Shown: positions 12,462 to 25,958 of the stretch, one piece after another
Layout: each line of letters starts with the position of its first letter
How positions within the stretch are numbered: position 1 is the stretch's first letter
Source: Dipetalonema caudispina
Taxonomy: Eukaryota; Nematoda; Chromadorea; Rhabditida; Onchocercidae
Length of the DNA stretch: 49,905 nt
Direction of reading: 5' to 3'
Assembly: GCA_013365325.1 (NCBI GenBank)
Contig: JABVXV010000407.1
Location: 1-49,905 of the forward strand
Made by a program: the position numbers and the translations under genes
The notes under the pieces: generated by a model
What the model saw: the letters and a program-made list of their open reading frames with translations, nothing else
The model's database searches: none
What the model was told of the DNA's origin: nothing

Positions 12462-14599
12462 GATAGAGTAGCACTGAATAGTAACGACAATAAGTAGCTA
12501 ATAATTAATAAATAATATTGAATAAGGATAAAATTAGTGAATAAATTGAAAATAATAATAAACTCTTCAGTAGTAATATAAAGATGAACAAAAAATGTAC
12601 AAATCGAATAGTTTTGTCAACCATCGTTCCAACCGCAGTTTGGTATTTCTTACAATGAATATTTCCTACATTAATTACTTCATTTTATAACAATTTCCAT
12701 TTCATTGATTAAGCGTTAATTTTATTCAAATTAAATTCCTTCAATTTATTATTTCATAAGATTATTAATATCTTGTTCATATACTAGTGTCACATGATAT
12801 GTGAAGCCATACAATAGCTTAACCTGTGCTTACTATTTTCGGCATTTTCCGGTGCATTAATTCCAGTTATATATTCCACTTATGAGCTATTAACAGATTT
12901 TAATATTTAAGATTTCGAATTAAACTCCATATGATGTCAAAATCACTGATAAGAAATTTGAAAGAAAAATTTAAGTGTTGTTTCGAATTTGACATTTGTG
13001 ATCAAAGAGATGTGTCTAACTTTAAATTAAGATTATAATTCATAATTAAATTTGATGTTTAAAGTTGTGTTTTAGAAAGAAAAAAATTTCACCTTCGAAT
13101 ATTATGCTCCAACGACAATATAATAATTCATGGAGTAATTGAAATATCAGATATGAATGTTTATTCGTAAATGGAAATATTATTTTCTTCCAAAGAGTAA
13201 AATTAAAAAATATAAAATGTCATGAAAAATTAGATGAAAGTTATAGTAAGATTTTGTGAATTTGTAGGGAAAAAAATTTCATATGCAAAGTATTTCCTCG
13301 AAAGCTGTTGAAAAAATATAATTTAAAGAGGGAAAAAAAAACCTTTTCAAAAAGATTTGAATAGATTCTATGTTTGAAGTATACTTCTTATTTACTAATC
13401 TATAGAACTTCAGGAATAAATTAGTATTTTGCCATTCTTTAAATTAGTTTATTCTTTTAAATTGCACTAACCAAACTCATCAATTTCATCGTATAACTAA
13501 AATTTTATAAATTTAGTAAATTTACAATCAATTACAAAATGTAGCACTAATTTCAACTATTCTTTTATGATTTTTTGAAATTTTGCAAGAATTATATTTC
13601 ATTATGTTAAAATTGTCTTCAATTTTCCAGTATAGTAAACTTATGGATCACTTTGTAGATAATGCAATGTTATAAATAATAATTACAGGTAGTAATTTTA
13701 TGATATATCAAAGTATCATTCAAACGTAGAGAAATTCTTATCAAAAGTTTATATTTTCAAAGATAAAAAAGTTTCTTTGTTGAATTTTCATTTCATAATA
13801 AAGGGTTCATTTCTCATTAATTTCCTTCCATCTGTTTGCTAAAATATAAAAATCATTTGCTGATAAACAAAAAAAAAAAAGTTACAATTAGCAAGTTGAC
13901 CAATTTACTACTGTCCAATAATACTTTGTAAATTATTAATTAATATAGTAAAACATATTTACCCAGAAGTTAAATCAAGCGTTACCATGGTAAATGAAAA
14001 TTACTCAATTCTATTATTTTGTTGAATATTTTAAGGTTTTATTGATAGTAGGAAATTTGGTATTTCTCATAAAACTTTATGATTTCAGCAAATTTCTTTC
14101 TTCACTTCTGTTTTTAATTAGTTTCTTCTAATTTTCCAAAAATTATTGCCAGATTGAAATGGCAGAATAATCATTAGTTTGACCATTGAATACGTTAACA
14201 TTGCCGAATAATAACTAATTTCTCTTACTCCTAGCAGATAAAATTGCTGACAATGCAATTCAGCTAACATATATTGATTGATTGGAAATTTTGATTATAT
14301 AGGCAGAAATTAGCTGATAGATAATTGAGAAATGATAAGATACATTGTTAATGAAGAACAATGATAAATGAAAATGTATATATCATAGTTTTGATTATCA
14401 TAATTTACTATTGTTTACAAAAGCATAAAATTTGATAGATATTTCAAATCATCTTTTTTAACTGCTAATTTTTATTGTCACAATTAAAATAACGAAAAAG
14501 TTTTATATGTGATAAATAAATAAATAAATAAACAAACAAGCAGTGAAACAAAAAAACAAGTATTTAATTAATAAAATTAGTAATTAAATGAATGAATGA
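11670..14599. other. Divergent intergenic region between the minus-strand gene and sdn-1
   Basis: Outside the (AAT)n tract at 12241-12461 the sequence is unique AT-rich DNA. A perfect inverted repeat TCACATGATATGTGA at 12790-12804 holds an M-box-like TCACATGA. No further exons were recognised, but upstream promoters of both genes are expected here. Confidence 0.5.
12241..12461. repeat. Long (AAT)n microsatellite
   Basis: About 220 bp of AAT repeats with GAT, AGT and AAC variants in the left half. Poly-Ile, poly-Asn, poly-Tyr and poly-Leu frames across it are not genes. Confidence 0.95.
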
Positions 14600-14656
14600 A
14601 TGAACAAATCGTTTATTTCACTGATAGCAATATCATTTATAGGTAAGTTGAGAAGT
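14600..14656 (+). CDS. sdn-1: Candidate signal-peptide first exon of sdn-1
   Basis: Starting at the last ATG of an (AATG)n run, the frame reads MNKSFISLIAISFIG, a basic residue followed by a hydrophobic core as in a signal peptide. It runs straight into splice donors. The strongest, GTAAGT at 14643, leaves phase 1 and would need another small exon before 26778, which must be entered in phase 0. A second donor, GTAAAT at 14657, leaves phase 0 (adding KLRS) and joins directly to the exon at 26778. The certain syndecan exons lack a start and signal peptide, so an exon like this must exist upstream. A competing hydrophobic start is at 19129 (MMVILKCLECIGSILIGL), but it has no good donor. This is inference: the exon is plausible and its joining is not proven. 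Confidence 0.35.
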
Positions 14657-15398
14657 GTAAATTAAGTATTTCGTTAACTAATTATTGTTTTAAAAGTTTT
14701 CAGAATTGTCGCGTGTTTGATCATTTTCAAGAATACAAAATGATTTATATGTGTACGTGGAACGTAATCATTTGTTATATATGAAATGAATTAATTAGCA
14801 AAATGAAGCAAGAAGAAATGATGGAAACAATTAAATTTTATATATGTTAAATGGTCTAAATGAAAATGTAATTAACAATTAAGATGAGTAAGTCATTTAT
14901 TATAATATGTGATGAATACCGCTCAAATGATGCGTTCCGTCACTGTGACAAAAATATCAACAAATTTTATTCTCCTACGTTTATTATTTAATTACGACAA
15001 TATTGTTAATTTGTTATTCAAGTTGTTATTTGCATTTTGATTCTGTTTTAATGATAACTGAAAATAGATACAACAAATTGGATACTTAAAAAAAAAAAAA
15101 TTGTGTACCACAATTCCCAATCTTTTCAGAGGAATAAAAAAGAAGAACTTTAAATTTTTAATTAACTTAGCTTCTAAACAATGTAATTAGTAGCTAACAT
15201 TGAATGAGCATTTGTGTATGTTATCATGAATAAGTAATGAAAAGAATGATTGAATCAATTCAAAATTTTATGTTCAACTGACTATGATTTTGAGTTAACT
15301 TAATTCAGATAACAATTTAAATCTTTGTTAATTATCTTCTTTTTTCCAACATTAAAAGACTTATTAATTAAAATCATCATGGAAGACTGACATTTAAC

Positions 15399-15417
15399 CT
15401 TATCCATTTCGGATAAG
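15399..15417. promoter_or_regulatory. Inverted GATA-type sites (short hairpin)
   Basis: CTTATCCATTTCGGATAAG is a perfect 7-bp inverted repeat with a 5-nt spacer, placing two GATAA cores head to head. It opens a non-repetitive island (to about 15640) with two more TTATC motifs. Regulation of sdn-1 is possible but unproven. Confidence 0.25.
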
Positions 15418-18400
15418 CTATTAACTGACCACTTGATACAGTGCTAGGATATTAATGTTGCATATCACATTGATGAGTCGCATAGTGAGATGATAGTGAT
15501 GTAAATGTCGTAAAAGAGGAGGGGTTATTTATGCAGTGGTATTATCATCGCTTTATCCCTCCCGGTCATCCTATCCCTAATCAATGAGGTTGACCGTTGG
15601 CTACTTTCATCCACTGCGACTAATTTTCGTTCCTATTGATGTTAATAATGGAAGTATTATTTGCAATATTATTGTTTCAGTTAGTTAGTTTGTATACTTT
15701 TGAAGCATTTCTTTTCTCATATTGCTGTTATTATTCGAATAAATTGACAATTCAACTTTTCAATTTTCATTTTGTTTTTATTACTAAATTTGCTTATTAT
15801 TGTATCTAAATAATATGCGATATATGGTCCCAATTAATTTACACAAGTGTTATTACTTGAAAGGTCAAGTGCATTTGTAAGTTTCTTTTTTCCTTTCCGC
15901 TAACGTTTTCCATAATATTATTTGTTTTTTTTTTTAAAAAAAATGTTATTCTTTGGTTTTTATTTTTTACTCTTATCAGATTTCATCATTACTCTTCACT
16001 TTTGTCAGATCTTTTCTACTACGAAATATATTTTAAATGTTTGAACTATCAGTTTGCAACGTCGAATTTATCAGATTACATTAAAAGTTAACGCAGAGTA
16101 TTGGAACTTAAAATTTAACTTGGAAAATTTTGATGAAAAATGAAAAATGAATGGGTCAGCATTTGATAGCTGAGCCTAACAGCAAATTAAAGGAATAGGA
16201 AGGCAAGAGTAAGAACAGGAATTGAAATAGGAATGAAAATGATCGATTGCACCAGCAAACAGATTTCCTGCTGAATTCGGATACGAAGAGATTAACATCT
16301 GGCATTATTATTGGCTTCATGCATCTGTCTGATCGGACATCATCATCCGTTACTTATGGCGAAGCTTTCAACGCTGAATTTAACACTTTAAATTAAGCAA
16401 TTTGTCAAGTGCTGCTTAATTCGATTTAAATTCAAATTTATATCTAAATTCATTCATAACCTTTGTTTTAACATTTCGAAATTAAACAAAACTTCAGTTG
16501 CCTATCATTTATCTCATATCATATATATATATTCACAATTGAAAGATTTAGAATGATTATTTCTGCTCCATCACATCTATGCAGTTAAACGATCATATGG
16601 GTTAAACCATTAATTAACCATCAATAATTTAATAATTTCATCTATTAAAAGAAGGCATACTTTATAGGAATATATAGCTCAATCCATTTCATGTGAAAAA
16701 TTTGAATACACTACGAAAGGTAATGTAATATTTTGGGTAATTAAATGGTAATAATTATCCATGATATTTAATGGAATAAAATCTGAAATTTTGAAATAAT
16801 TCCCATTGTATTCACATTATACTTATGCAATGAGTGGGTAAGCTATTACTTCTAGAAATTTGTAAGAATTTTTGATTTTTTTTTTCTTTTGTACAAAAGA
16901 ATTGGTCATTAATTAATATAATTACAACTTATATCTTATTATGCTGCTTTAATTTTTCGTCCATTTCAATGAAAACAACAGATCAGATTAAAACAATGTA
17001 AATGAAAAAAGTGAAGATTGTTTTATTTTATTTTCATTTCTTTTAGTTAATTTTTTTTCATCCATTTCGATGAAAATATTTTTGTTTGCACTTTTCTCCT
17101 TCTTTTTTTTTTTCCTTTTGTTTTTTTTTGCACAAATTATCCATAGTTTCGTCTTTTTCGAATTCATACAAAACAATATGAAAGGAAAGAGAAAAGAAAA
17201 AGGGAGAGAGAGAGAGTGAGTTGTATACATTACTTTGTTATTGAGAGTATTAAAAATTCAGGAATTTCAAAAAAAGTATATAGGCAAGTCAAAGTTGAAT
17301 AACTTCCATTTATTGCAATTATTATTATTATAATTATTACTTAATAGTAATGTTTATTCTTAGTAATATTTACTGCTTATAATAATATTCAAATCGTTTA
17401 ATAAATGTCGAAATTTCCGCTTTCAATGTCGTATTATCGTAATATACCATGGAAATAAATAGATGGCATATATTTAACAATTTAAATTTTCCTCTCAATG
17501 GTAAATATTAGTAATAATAATAGTAGCAATTATCGTAGTAAATTGTATTTTACTACACTTCTTATTTCTCTATTTTTCGTAATTTTTAATATTAACTATG
17601 TTTTTTTTTCTTTTTCTTCATTGTATTTATTCAAATATAATTTGCAGAAGTAAATTAATTTATGCTAAATAGCTGAATATTTTAGATTCAGTTGAAATAT
17701 TTTAATAATTTAATTAATGCGTTGTATTTTGTTCGAATAAAATAATACTAATTGATATGATTACAATAGAATGTACTTTAATAATTTATTTCATCGTACT
17801 TTCTGTTTTTCTCCTCACCTATACTTAATAATGTACAATAATTTCATTTTCATTTATTTGCCAACTTCTTTTTCTTCAATTTATTTTTATTAATATCAGA
17901 ACTATTTATTCATTTACTTATTTATTTATTTATTTTTTTTTTCTTCTCGCATTTAAATGTATATTTGATAGAACGAAGAACAAATAAATAAATATTTTAT
18001 TGTCATATTGTTTTTCTTTTCCTCTATTGAATTATATTTTCTGTTTAAAAAAAAAAAATGATGTAATCGAATCGAAATAAGTTGTCAAATCATTGTAATT
18101 TTAATAGTAATCATTTTTAAGAATTTTAAAAATTTAAAGAACAAATGATTGTTGTTGATTGCAAATGTTGTTTGTACTTTAGACAGTTGATAGTTTAATG
18201 TTTGTCTTATTGTTTCTCAGTTTAGTGATATATTTTTGAGGAATTTTTCCTCTTTTTTTTTTTTTTAATTAATTAATGGAGTAACTATATTATCATAATC
18301 TCATTTAGCATAAATGCATTCTATGCATGATATTTGCATCATAAAAATCTGAGTATATTTTTATATATCATATAATTAAGCTTGTCTTTTTCAATTTCAT

Positions 18401-18856
18401 TTATTGTATTTTCTCTTATATTCTACTTCTATTCAAAATGAATTAAAATTTTCAAATAAAATGCTTAAATGAGTTATCTGAAGAGTTTTTTTTTTTTTTT
18501 TTTTTATTTTGTTGTTGATTAAATAAAATGCAAATAACTCAAGTGAATAATTTTCTCATTCAAATTATCAGGTAAAAAAAAAAAAGAAAAAAAAAAACAT
18601 TAACATTTCAATTATTTATATTATATTTATTGTCCGATATTTTTAATTGATTCTATTAAATATGAGCCTTGTCTAATGATATTTATTGATTTAAACGAAT
18701 AAATAAATTCCATCAAATTTACTTTTTAATTAAGTAAAATTAATGTATTCCTCTCTTTTACGGGTAATAATAATGATTATTTTAAGCCGATAATTGTAGC
18801 ATGATTAATGGTAGGTATTAGTTGAATCATATCAAAATTTAATGATATACTCAACT

Positions 18857-18961
18857 ATGTATGTATGTATGTATGTATGTATGTATGTAGATGTATGTGT
18901 GTATGTATGTATGTATGTATGTATGTATGTATGTAGATGTATGTGTGTATGTGTGTGTGTA
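18857..18961. repeat. (GTAT)n microsatellite with higher-order repeat
   Basis: Two near-copies of a ~50-bp block, each (GTAT)7-8 followed by GTAGATGTATGTGTGTAT. Confidence 0.9.
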
Positions 18962-19047
18962 ATAGCAGAATGGTAGCCGATTTTATCAATTTTAGTTAGA
19001 TAGGATGGAAAATAATGTTCTTTGAACAAAATGACGAACACTAACTG

Positions 19048-19124
19048 CTTGTTGCTGCTGCTGCTATTACTGCTTTTGCTACTGCTACTGCTATTACTGC
19101 TATTGCTAATACTGCTATTGCTGT
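19048..19124. repeat. CTG/CTA trinucleotide repeat
   Basis: Imperfect GCTGCT, GCTACT and GCTATT triplets. It ends just before an ATG-started hydrophobic frame at 19129. Confidence 0.85.
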
Positions 19125-21668
19125 CTCATTGATGGTGATATTAAAATGTTTGGAATGTATCGGGTCGATTTTAATCGGTCTGGTTCATTCATTTGTCCCT
19201 CTTTTCATCTCTAATAGCCATCCTTTAACTTTGTCACCTTTCTATCCTTTTTTTTTTTTTGTTGTTATCTTTTGCAATTCTCCCTCCTATTTTAAATCTT
19301 TCAAAAATTTTTTTTTGTCAAATTTTCCTTTCTTTTTTTTTGTTTTACAAAAAGAAAAGAAAAATGAAATAATCTCAATTATGATTATTGTTATTTCTTT
19401 ACTTTTTCTTTTACCATTGATTTTCATTTATTTCATGATAGAAATATAAATGAATAAAAAAAAAAAAAAAAAAGAAAAAATGTAATGTTTGCATTTTTGG
19501 TTGATAATTCCATTTATCTATTGTTTGATGGTCTTTTTTTTTTCGTTTTTTACAGTTTCTTCAATTGTTTACTTACTATATCTATTTAATCTGAGTTGAT
19601 TTCGTTTTGAAAATTTTATAAATGTTATGATTTTTATCATCAAGTTTAAGTGACAAAACTTTATGGATCATTAATGATTAAATGAAAAGCTTATGTATAG
19701 AATATGATGAATAATTTTTTTTTTTTTTTGAACCTTTCTCTCGTTGATTTTCTCTCTCTCTCTTTCTCTTGTTTCATCCTTATATATATCTACTTTTTTC
19801 AATTATCATCAATTTGATATCATTGTATTAGTTGCATTGTATAATTTTGTAAAACTTATTAGTGATAGTATTTATTGCAATGCAAAAGATTAACTGATTA
19901 TTATGTCAAATTTTGTTGAAAATTTTTTAGAAATGAATATAAATTCATTTCATAGCAATTATTTATTTTAAAAATATTGAAAAGAATGATACAATTCATT
20001 CTTAATCCAAAAAATGGAATTATTATTATTGTTTTTGAAGCAAATAAATGAGTTGTTGAAATTTAAGAAAAAATTCATTTACTAATATAAAAATACCATA
20101 TTTTTTTTTGCATGAAACTAATGAATGAATTGAAAGAGACAAAATATTTCAACTTTAATTTTCAAAACACAAAATGATATTCGACCAGGTCATTTTCTTT
20201 CTTCTTTTTTTATTTTGCTTGTGTTTCAGTAACAAGATTAGAAGAATTTAACAGCAGCTGTTCTAAAAATCTTACTTAAAAAAAAAAAAAAAAAATGAAA
20301 ATTTTTTTGTCTATTTATTGGTTTCTTTTTTTTTTTTTTCACAAATTTCATTTCTTTTTTTTTTACTGTCAATACATTTCAAAAAATTCTTAAATTTGAG
20401 AGGAGAAAAAAAAAACAAATAAATGAAAAATAAATGCATAAATAGGATAAAAAATGTAGAAAGTGTAATATTTCCTTTTTTTTTTTTTTTCAAACTTTTA
20501 TTTTTTTTTTTGTTTTTCCCATCCTTTTTTTTTTTGTTTTTTATTTTTTTTTTCTCCCACTCTCCTCCGCTCCCCTTTGCTATTGTTTTCTCTTAGATTA
20601 TTTTAATTCTAAGAAAATTTATTCAATATTTACTTACTATTATCATTTTTAATATTTAACATTCATTTATTTTCATACTGTATAAGACATGAATGAAAGA
20701 ACAAAAAAAAAAAAAAAAGTGGAGAAAATTGGTGTCAGTTGGTTTTAAAATTTTACAAATTTATCATTCTCATTCAACTATATACATTAGACACTTTTTT
20801 TTTTTCTCTCCCTCTTCCTTCCTATACTTTTTCCTCTTTCTTTTTTTTTCTTTTTTTATTTAACTAACAGATTATTTCTGTGTTAGGTATTTTTTAAATT
20901 TAGGAATTTTAGGCTTATTTGATATAGGTTAAACTTTGAATTGAAATTTGATTTGATTAAAATTCTAACTAATAAACCAATTTTTGGGATAATATTAGCC
21001 ATGAATGAAGTGAAATAATGATAATGATAGTTTTTTTTTTTTTTCCTCTCTCTCTCTCTTTCTCTTTCTCTGTCAAATTTCGGATGAAATTACTGTTGTA
21101 CTATGGCCATTAACTGATTCATATTAGTAAGAATGAGAAGAAGAAGAAAGATTTTACTGAGGTAAAAGGAAGCTATTCCAAAATAAAATTAATTGAAATA
21201 TGGCCTATGTAATACTTTGAAAAAACTTTCTTTTTTTTCTTTTTTTCTTTCCTTCTATCTCTTTCATTGTTTACTTCTTCTTTCTATGAAAACTGTTTAA
21301 AAATGATGGCAGAAAACGATGAAACATACGGATAGTAAGATTACCGTCCGTAAACATTCTCCCTTTTTTTTTCCTTCCTTTTTTTTTTTGCAATTTTGGT
21401 ATGGGTAATTTTAAATTTTGAAATGCATCAATAGAGATAAAATTTATAGGTTTTTTTTTTTCAAAAGAGAAAGAGAGAGAAAGAGGGAGGGATTGAAAGA
21501 AGAGGCACTTGAAATATTTCATTCCGCTTACTCCCTTTCATCTGTCGCTCTTTTACTTTCTTTCTTTTCATCAATTCAACTTCCCCCGTTCCTATTTTGT
21601 TTATTTATTTATTTATTTTTATTTTTATTTTTTTTTTTAAAGCGTCCTTATGGTTGGTATGACTATAG

Positions 21669-21796
21669 TAATAATGATAATACAATAATAATAATAATAA
21701 TAATAACAACAATAATAATAATAATAATAGTAATGATAATAATAGCAGTAATAATAATAATGATAATACCACTAATAATGATAATGATAGTAATGA
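21669..21796. repeat. (AAT)n imperfect microsatellite
   Basis: AAT repeats broken by AAC, AGT, GAT and CAGT units. Confidence 0.9.
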
Positions 21797-21984
21797 TACA
21801 CAACAACACTTTCCCAGATTGACAGGATAAAGTGAAATGATGGAAGCCGGAAGTTTAAGTTTATTTATAAATTCTTCTGTTCTATTGTCATCAATTTTCC
21901 TCATTAAAATAAAATTTTTAAAAAAGGGCAATCAACAGTAGACTATTTTTTTTTTTTTTTTTAAAAAAAAAAGGAAGAAGAAAA

Positions 21985-22014
21985 ACACACACACACCCGC
22001 ACACACACACACAT
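21985..22014. repeat. (CA)n tract
   Basis: Two CA runs separated by CCCG, preceded by poly-T and poly-A. Confidence 0.85.
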
Positions 22015-22363
22015 GCATACCATACATTCATTCTACTGAATAGTTTAAAATGAATTTTTTTTTTTTTTTGTTAATTTTATTCGACATATAACAAAGCAGA
22101 GATCATTTTGTTATTTGCATATTTCATATGATTAAAATGTAAAATTAACAATAATTATATATAAATATATGGATAGAATTTATTTACTTATGTTTACATT
22201 TAAATATGTATGCAGTAAAGTTTCCCTTAAAGTATATATTTCAAAAAAAAAAAAGAGAGAAGAAAAGCAAATAGAAGAGGAAAAAAAGAATCATCATTAA
22301 CTAATCGAAATAAAACTTTATTATTTTGAGCAAAGAAAAAAAGAAAAAAAGAAAAAAAGGAAG

Positions 22364-22403
22364 AAAAAAAACGAATCGAAGAATAGAAATATTCGTTTTT
22401 TTT
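22364..22403. repeat. Inverted repeat, 13-bp perfect arms
   Basis: AAAAAAAACGAAT and ATTCGTTTTTTTT flank a 14-nt loop. On its left is a (GAAAAAAA)n array at about 22334-22360. Confidence 0.8.
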
Positions 22404-25400
22404 TTTTTTTTTTTTTTGTTATAATTTCGATTTAATTAATTTCTTGAATATATGCCATACAGAAAATATTTTATTTTATTCGTAAAATAGTTGTGTAGTT
22501 GAAGGAACAGCTGCTTATAGGATGATAATAGCGGTATTTATTATTAAACAGATGCTGATACTAATGAAATGAATAGTTAATTATTTGTTACTAATAAATT
22601 ATTCCTATCAAATGGTAATAGCACCGCTAATAGTAATTGTTGTAGTAGTAGTAGTCATAGGAATAGTAACAGTATTGTGGTTAAAGATGAAGATGTGAAA
22701 TTAAAATGAAATTTTACCATTTTTCAGATATGTTAAATTATCTCTCCGATTCAATTATATTAAATTGATCATTTCAATGTATCATTTTATCTTCAAATAT
22801 TACAATATATTTAATATTATCTTTAAAATTTCCACTGTCATTATGAGTAAATCTTTGAAGTTAATTAGCTGGTAACGGTTATTTTTATGATCAATTCCCG
22901 CAAATGTTTTAAATTGCTTAGCTATTAAACTATTCCATAGAATGCATTTGTTAATTAACTGAGCTTATCTGTCACCTTGGAAACATTTCATCATTGTTAT
23001 AAGATAGTGTAAAATTCCAACATCAAATTTCAATAATACAAGCTAGGAAGTGAATAATTTTAAAATGCGCAATATTTAAATTATTTTATTTAATTGTAAC
23101 AAAAATCAAGCTTCATATGCTATATAATAATTAATAGTAATCATGAATTGTAATATGATATTGTTTGATTGGAAGCTATTTGCTTATCGATTATTTTTCA
23201 CGGTAATTTCTACAATACTAGTAGATATATCTAAATGTTTATTTTAAACCTAAATGTTTATTTTAATTTTGATTTCAATTTTTATCAAACTTATTACTGG
23301 CTCGATACGAGAATTATGTTAATGTTGATGTGAAATTTCACGATTAAAGATGACATATGGATCAGTTTGGTTAGACTTTCCGATCGATAGAATTTCCATA
23401 ATGGCAATCGTAATTCTGGTATTTTCGAACGGTAGTAGTTAATTTGATGTAACAGTAGTATCAGTAGTAGTAATAGTCGTGACGAATATTTATAGTATAT
23501 TATTGATATCATTATTTGACAATGATAGTACTAATGATCGATGAGTATTGTTGGTTTGCGAATTTTTTCATCGAATTTTAACAAGGAACTGGTTATCTTT
23601 TATAATACATTGTATTACTTCTTTCTCTTTCTTACTCCAATTAATGATAATCAAATTTAAATGAATATGGTTAGTTTTAGTATGGAAATATGCATTAATT
23701 AATTAATTGTCCGATTTTTAGCTTTATCTTAATTCGTCCAGATAATTTTGATAATTTTGCTGAAAATAAAATTATTATTAGTTATAATTCATTAATTTTT
23801 ATTCAAATTTACACAGTTAGGGATTTATTTTAAAAAAAAAAAAAAAAAAAAATATTATCCCACTAAAGTTATATCAATCGTTGGTGATAAAAAAATGATA
23901 TTGTTTGAAGTGATAGATATCACTGCAGTTAATTTACATTTCTTTGCTGCAACCTTTATTCATAATCATAATTTTTTTCTTTTTTGTTCTATTTAATATA
24001 TGCTAAAAATTGCCAAGTGGAAACAAAGAAATGAAAAAAAAAAAAAGCCCATGGCTGTTTAATTATTTCGAATAGGAAAGTCTTGCAAATGTCATTAATC
24101 TGAGTGAAAATTTAAAGATTTGACACATCATTAAGCTAAAATTGAGATATTTATGGTAGCTTATTTAGCATAAATTAAAGTATATGACATGTGATATAAA
24201 AGGAAGCTAAACTTTGTGATATTTAAATGTGTTATCAAAATTTTTCATCAAATTTTCAGTTATCAAATATTTCAATCAATTTTAATAACAATTGGCAATA
24301 TGCAATTTTAATTTAAATTTATAAATCCTATAATATATGAAATACTTTAAGTTTACTTTTTTGCATTGAACCTAAAATATAAATATATTTATTTCTTTAC
24401 AAAATGAAATTTTTTTTTTTTGAACAATATAATAATGAATTCAAGTAAGGAGGAAGTAGCTATTCGTACAAAACTTTCCTTCCTTTCTTTCTTGCAAATA
24501 AAGAGAAAAAGGGAGAGAGAGAGAGAGAAGGAGAGAGGAAGGATTACTGTGTTCATTCTAACTATTTCATATAAAAGCAATAAATGAAGCATGGATAATA
24601 CTCATACTTAAATTGGTTTTTGAGTTATAATAATATCGTCAACAACCATTTCTTTTTTTTTTTTTTTTTCGTTCAATTCATTCCCATGCAGATTTAACGA
24701 TACAATAGAAATGCAAATTATTTGTGCAAATGTAGAAATGAAAGAATTAATCAGAATAGGAATTAATTTAAGAATGAATCATTATGATAACAACTATTAT
24801 CAATATGTCAACTATAAATTTATTGTTAAAATAAAAAGTTTAATAATTTATTGTTTGGAATAATTTTGATGAAATCTTTTGTTTAATTTTAAAATTTCAT
24901 AACTTTTATAGTTCTTCCATGTATATTTTTTCAACTTAACTTATTTCAACTATTTAATAGTTTTTACACTTACTAACTTATACTATTCGTTACTCATTAA
25001 CTCATATACTCATATATTCATTTTAAAATTTTGAGTTTGTTTTCTTTTTCTTTCTCTCTTTCATCATTTCTTCATTTAATATCATAAAATCTTCTCTTGA
25101 TTGTGATTTTTGCTTATTGTTCATTTATTTATTTGATTGCTTTGTTTTTTCTTTTTGGATTGAAGAAGAAATGAGAAATTTTTTTAATTTAAAAAAAAAA
25201 AACGAAGCAAAAAAATTGAATCACTCATTGAAAATATCTATTTCAACAAAACGATGGTTAGATTGCTTTTAATCAAACATTAGAAAAGCTTATTATGATC
25301 GATATTATCGATTTATTTATCAATCGATCTACTACTATCTAACTTTATACAATCATTTCATATCAATGTAATTGTTGTTGTTCATTATTTCTAGACATAT

Positions 25401-25938
25401 CATAGTGAATTTTATGGAGATGAAACTGTTGTGTATGAATGAAAAAATTTGTGATTTATTTATATCCATTTTAAAATTTCATTATTTTATTAATTTTGTT
25501 GCGGAAGAATTTTGCTTAATTTTTAGGTTTTGATTTATTTATAAATTTAAAATTTCTGCAGATTGTTAATAATATTTATTAATGAATATGGCATTTATGG
25601 AATTGATACCTGGCTAAAAGTAAAGGTGTATGCTTTATCAAATTTGTACGGAAAAGTTATGGAATTGCACTCATTACTATTTATTAGCTGTTATATGGCA
25701 CTATTACAGGTTAGCGACTTCAAATTTTATAAAATTCGATAAGATTTGATAAAATTATCCGTTTACTAATTAATAATCTTAGTTGGAATTGGAACTTCAT
25801 TTGAAGTGCTAATTTTTCGCATCATTCCTTCAAAGTTTTTTGTTATTCTTGTTGCTAAAATAATTGTTGTTGTAATGATTATGATTATCTCAAATTAAAG
25901 TTGGTTAAATTGTTCACAAATTTTAATAATATAAGAAA

Positions 25939-25958
25939 TCCGGTAGTTGCATACCGGA
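25939..25958. other. Perfect GC-rich hairpin in the sdn-1 upstream region
   Basis: TCCGGTA and TACCGGA, 7-bp perfect arms around a 6-nt loop GTTGCA, in otherwise AT-rich sequence about 820 bp before the first certain sdn-1 exon. Function unknown. Confidence 0.5.

Noticed and set aside
12148..12490. Open frames on both strands made of Ile, Asn, Tyr or Leu runs
   Set aside because: They are translations of the (AAT)n microsatellite and lack any non-repeat domain.
19129..19449. Hydrophobic 106-codon frame starting MMVILKCLECIG, possible signal peptide
   Set aside because: Only a weak donor at the end of the hydrophobic part and T-rich low complexity after it; kept only as an alternative to the 14600 candidate.
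21418..21822. 134-codon plus-strand open frame
   Set aside because: Second half is (AAT)n and first half is a GA/T-rich tract; no conserved feature.
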